Below, piece by piece: positions 5,004-6,995 of a stretch of 6,995 nt of DNA. The notes beneath the pieces were generated by a model that did not search any database, was not told the DNA's origin, and saw nothing but the letters and a program-made list of their open reading frames with translations. This DNA comes from JAAZMI01 sp050942615 (lineage in GTDB: Bacteria > Bacillota > Dethiobacteria > DTU022 > UBA8154), in the NCBI GenBank assembly GCA_050942615.1, contig JBMNNQ010000067.1, forward strand, positions 1 through 6,995. The letters are read 5' to 3'. How positions within the stretch are numbered: the stretch's first letter is position 1; the number at the start of each line of letters is the position of its first letter. Position numbers and translations under genes: made by a program.

Positions 5004-6995
5004 TTATTTTACGATAATGTTCTTTACTGTCCGGGCTTTCTCTTGAACACCGTTTTCATCATAGAGCATAAACAAAAAGCGGTAGGTTCCTTTGGCAGTC
5101 CCCACAGGGAGGGACAAGGTTGCACTGCTCCCGCTGCCCATAAAATTGCCCAGCCCTTGATCCGGCCCTACAAACTTATTTTTTTCTCCCGCCACATCGA
5201 CATAAGTTTGGCCATATTTGCGCTGCAGGGTTGCTTTTACATTTTCAGAACCCCTGGCCTGGACTGTAAAGGTTACAGCAATTTTTTCAGCGGGGTCATC
5301 CGGCAGGTCAAATGCCCTGGCAGAGGCGCTTGCCCTGATGGCATAGGCAACCGGCGCAACCAGGGAAATTTCCTGCGGCCCGCTCTCTGCCAAAACAGTA
5401 CCGCCCCGCGGGTTTATGAAATCCAAAGAATCAGCAAAGGCATAGGCCGTAGCCGCCAGCCTATAATTTCCCGCAGCAAGAGGAACGGCACAGCCCGCCT
5501 GGTCCAAATTAATTACCAGGGAAAGCGGGTTCAGCGCAGTAAAACTCTCCGGCAAAAAAGCATAGGGCAGGGCAGCAGAAACAAAACTTACGGAATCGCC
5601 GCTTTGGTTAATTTTAGTGCCGACCGGCAGGGGTATTCTGCCGCTGGCCCCTGCTTTTTCCAGATAGAATTCAAAAGCCAGCCTTTTCCCGTCAATTTTA
5701 TAATCATAGCCCGAAACAACAGGCCCAGGCCCGGTAAAACTGAATGTAAATGTGCTGTCACCGCTACCTGCACCGCTTACAGAAAGGCCATAGTTGTTTT
5801 TGCCGGTTATATTTACCAGCGGGACGGCGCCTCCATATTCCCCGGCAGAATTTGTAAGTTCAACCTTATATGAAAGGGTTTCGGCTTGATCTGAAACTGC
5901 AGCCCCGGAAAAATCAAAGATAAAGAGAAAATCCTTTTCAGCATCCTTCGCCACCGGGGCAGGGTGATAGCATTTGGCAGCGCCTGCAGGCTGGGTGGCG
6001 CTGCCCATCTTTATTAAATTTTTTAGGGTAATTTCAGTTATCCCCGCGGTCAAACCGGCTAGGTTAAGATAATAATAGGAGCCGTCGGCCAGCATAATTA
6101 CGGAAGTGCCTGCCGGAAATTCCAGGGGCTCCCCACTGATTTTATTTTTTAGCCTGAGCCTATGTTCCCCCGGGCTGGAGTCTTGGTCATATTTTAAGCT
6201 GAAGGCCGCCGTGAAAACACTGTCCGCAGTAACGGTAACAACAGCGGCGCCTGTATCCTCCAATATTGTTGTCCCGAAATGTTTGCCTTCCTTAATGACA
6301 GACCGTTGAATTTTAAATGCACCGCCGGGACCGGTACCCCCACCGTCCCCACCCGGCTTGGGAACCCCTTCATCGTCCATATCCTGGTTCCAGATAGGGT
6401 TACCGTCCTCACCCGGGTTGTCTTTGTTTAAATCCTCCCAAACTTTCTCCCAATCAGGATCGCCGCCGATAGAAACTGCACCATCGTTAACCACGATATC
6501 ACCGCCGCTTGCACCGCCGGGGGCATCACCGTAATCATAATAATAGTTGTTCCAGGCATTATCCGGATCAATCCCCTCACCAATCACGCTGCCCTTAGGG
6601 TTATTACCAGCAACTGCGCCCTTATTGAGGTTGTGATGCACAACCGTACCGGAACCGGCATGCCCAACAATACCGCCGATGCCACCCTGTCCGCTGCCCT
6701 GAACATCCCCTGAATTATAACTGTTGCTTATGGCGCTGTTATTGCCGGCCTCCCCGGCCACACCGCCTATATAGCCGCTGTTACCGTTTACGTTCCCCGT
6801 ATTAATACAAATTGTGATATCGCCATCCGTATAACCGGCGATACCGCCCACCTTGCCTTTCCCTGTTACATCGCCCGAAGAAGAAGAATTGCTGATCTCA
6901 CTGCCGGCGCCGGCGCTTCCCACAACGCCCCCCACCAGATGCTGGCCTGTTCCCGTCACTGCACATGTACAAGTGCACCCGGTGATCTTCCCGTC
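5004..6995 (-). CDS. Large extracellular GLUG-repeat surface protein, N-terminus cut by window edge
   Basis: The frame is open to the right edge, giving 663 visible C-terminal residues; the true start, signal peptide and perhaps most repeats lie outside. A GTG at 6957-6959 is inside the repeat region and is not a plausible start. Fragment residues 1-132 contain about four GLUG-type units of the form VGGIxG...G.I.NS...G.V.G, with cores LVGGVVG, KVGGIAG, YIGGVAG and GIGGIVG. These are expected to form a beta-helical stalk, as in adhesin-like surface proteins. A capping segment with NNYYYDYGDAPGG (about 149-161) and an Asp/Gly/Pro-rich linker follow, to about 225. The remaining 440 residues are beta-rich and not recognised; two stretches (bp 6015-6164 and 5505-5678) look like copies of one module with FPAGT or LPVGT cores. 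There is no LPXTG, SLH or C-terminal membrane anchor, so anchoring must be N-terminal, indirect or absent. Its neighbour downstream is the SLH amidase. Confidence 0.85.
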   Translation of the reverse strand, partial: DGKITGCTCTCAVTGTGQHLVGGVVGSAGAGSEISNSSSSGDVTGKGKVGGIAGYTDGDITICINTGNVNGNSGYIGGVAGEAGNNSAISNSYNSGDVQGSGQGGIGGIVGHAGSGTVVHHNLNKGAVAGNNPKGSVIGEGIDPDNAWNNYYYDYGDAPGGASGGDIVVNDGAVSIGGDPDWEKVWEDLNKDNPGEDGNPIWNQDMDDEGVPKPGGDGGGTGPGGAFKIQRSVIKEGKHFGTTILEDTGAAVVTVTADSVFTAAFSLKYDQDSSPGEHRLRLKNKISGEPLEFPAGTSVIMLADGSYYYLNLAGLTAGITEITLKNLIKMGSATQPAGAAKCYHPAPVAKDAEKDFLFIFDFSGAAVSDQAETLSYKVELTNSAGEYGGAVPLVNITGKNNYGLSVSGAGSGDSTFTFSFTGPGPVVSGYDYKIDGKRLAFEFYLEKAGASGRIPLPVGTKINQSGDSVSFVSAALPYAFLPESFTALNPLSLVINLDQAGCAVPLAAGNYRLAATAYAFADSLDFINPRGGTVLAESGPQEISLVAPVAYAIRASASARAFDLPDDPAEKIAVTFTVQARGSENVKATLQRKYGQTYVDVAGEKNKFVGPDQGLGNFMGSGSSATLSLPVGTAKGTYRFLFMLYDENGVQEKARTVKNIIVK

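Noticed and set aside
5043..5873. 276-codon open frame on the plus strand
   Set aside because: It is antisense to the GLUG protein C-terminus, with no recognisable domain; the minus-strand frame is coherent and longer.
6957..6959. GTG as the start of the GLUG protein
   Set aside because: The reading frame continues open to the window edge with repeat-like sequence, and there is no signal peptide after this codon; the gene is simply truncated here.

Overview
The window looks like chromosome from a Gram-positive, probably spore-forming member of the Clostridia (a Peptococcaceae/Desulfotomaculum-like lineage is my best guess, by inference). The reasons are S-layer homology (SLH) domains on a wall hydrolase, an Rrf2 regulator with a three-cysteine set, Shine-Dalgarno-led starts, short strong intrinsic terminators, a perfect Spo0A-type box, and moderately GC-rich genes separated by AT-rich spacers. 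No rRNA, tRNA, CRISPR array, transposase or phage gene is visible.

Layout. (1) 106-1647, plus strand: a complete MATE-family efflux transporter with an unusual hydrophilic, low-complexity N-terminal tail, followed by a strong hairpin terminator. (2) 1648-1954: a spacer holding that terminator, a short direct repeat and a near-consensus sigma-A promoter. The promoter is embedded in repeated GTTATAT half-sites, which form a likely operator for the next gene. (3) 1955-2368, plus strand: an Rrf2/IscR-type regulator with a probable Fe-S cysteine triad. (4) 2369-2461: a convergent junction with several overlapping inverted repeats. (5) 2462-4723, minus strand: a multidomain cell-wall amidase (transmembrane/signal segment, three SLH domains, SH3b, proline-rich linker, AMIN region, Amidase_3) with all expected zinc and catalytic residues. 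(6) 4724-5003: a spacer with a candidate sporulation-type promoter and 0A box for the amidase, an intrinsic minus-strand terminator and a 14-nt tandem duplication. (7) 5004-6995, minus strand: the C-terminal part of a large extracellular protein with GLUG repeats, cut by the window edge.

The two minus-strand genes form a cell-surface block: a wall-anchored peptidoglycan amidase downstream of a repeat-rich surface or adhesin-like protein. A terminator separates them, so they are probably transcribed independently. The MATE pump and the Rrf2 gene lie on the other strand as two separate transcription units. The Rrf2 gene most likely regulates itself, and nothing here shows its other targets. I see no defence system or other obviously new multi-gene system. 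The most interesting leads are the Rrf2 operator cluster, the amidase architecture with its tandem-repeat cytoplasmic tail and putative sporulation control, and the unrecognised duplicated beta-rich modules of the GLUG protein.
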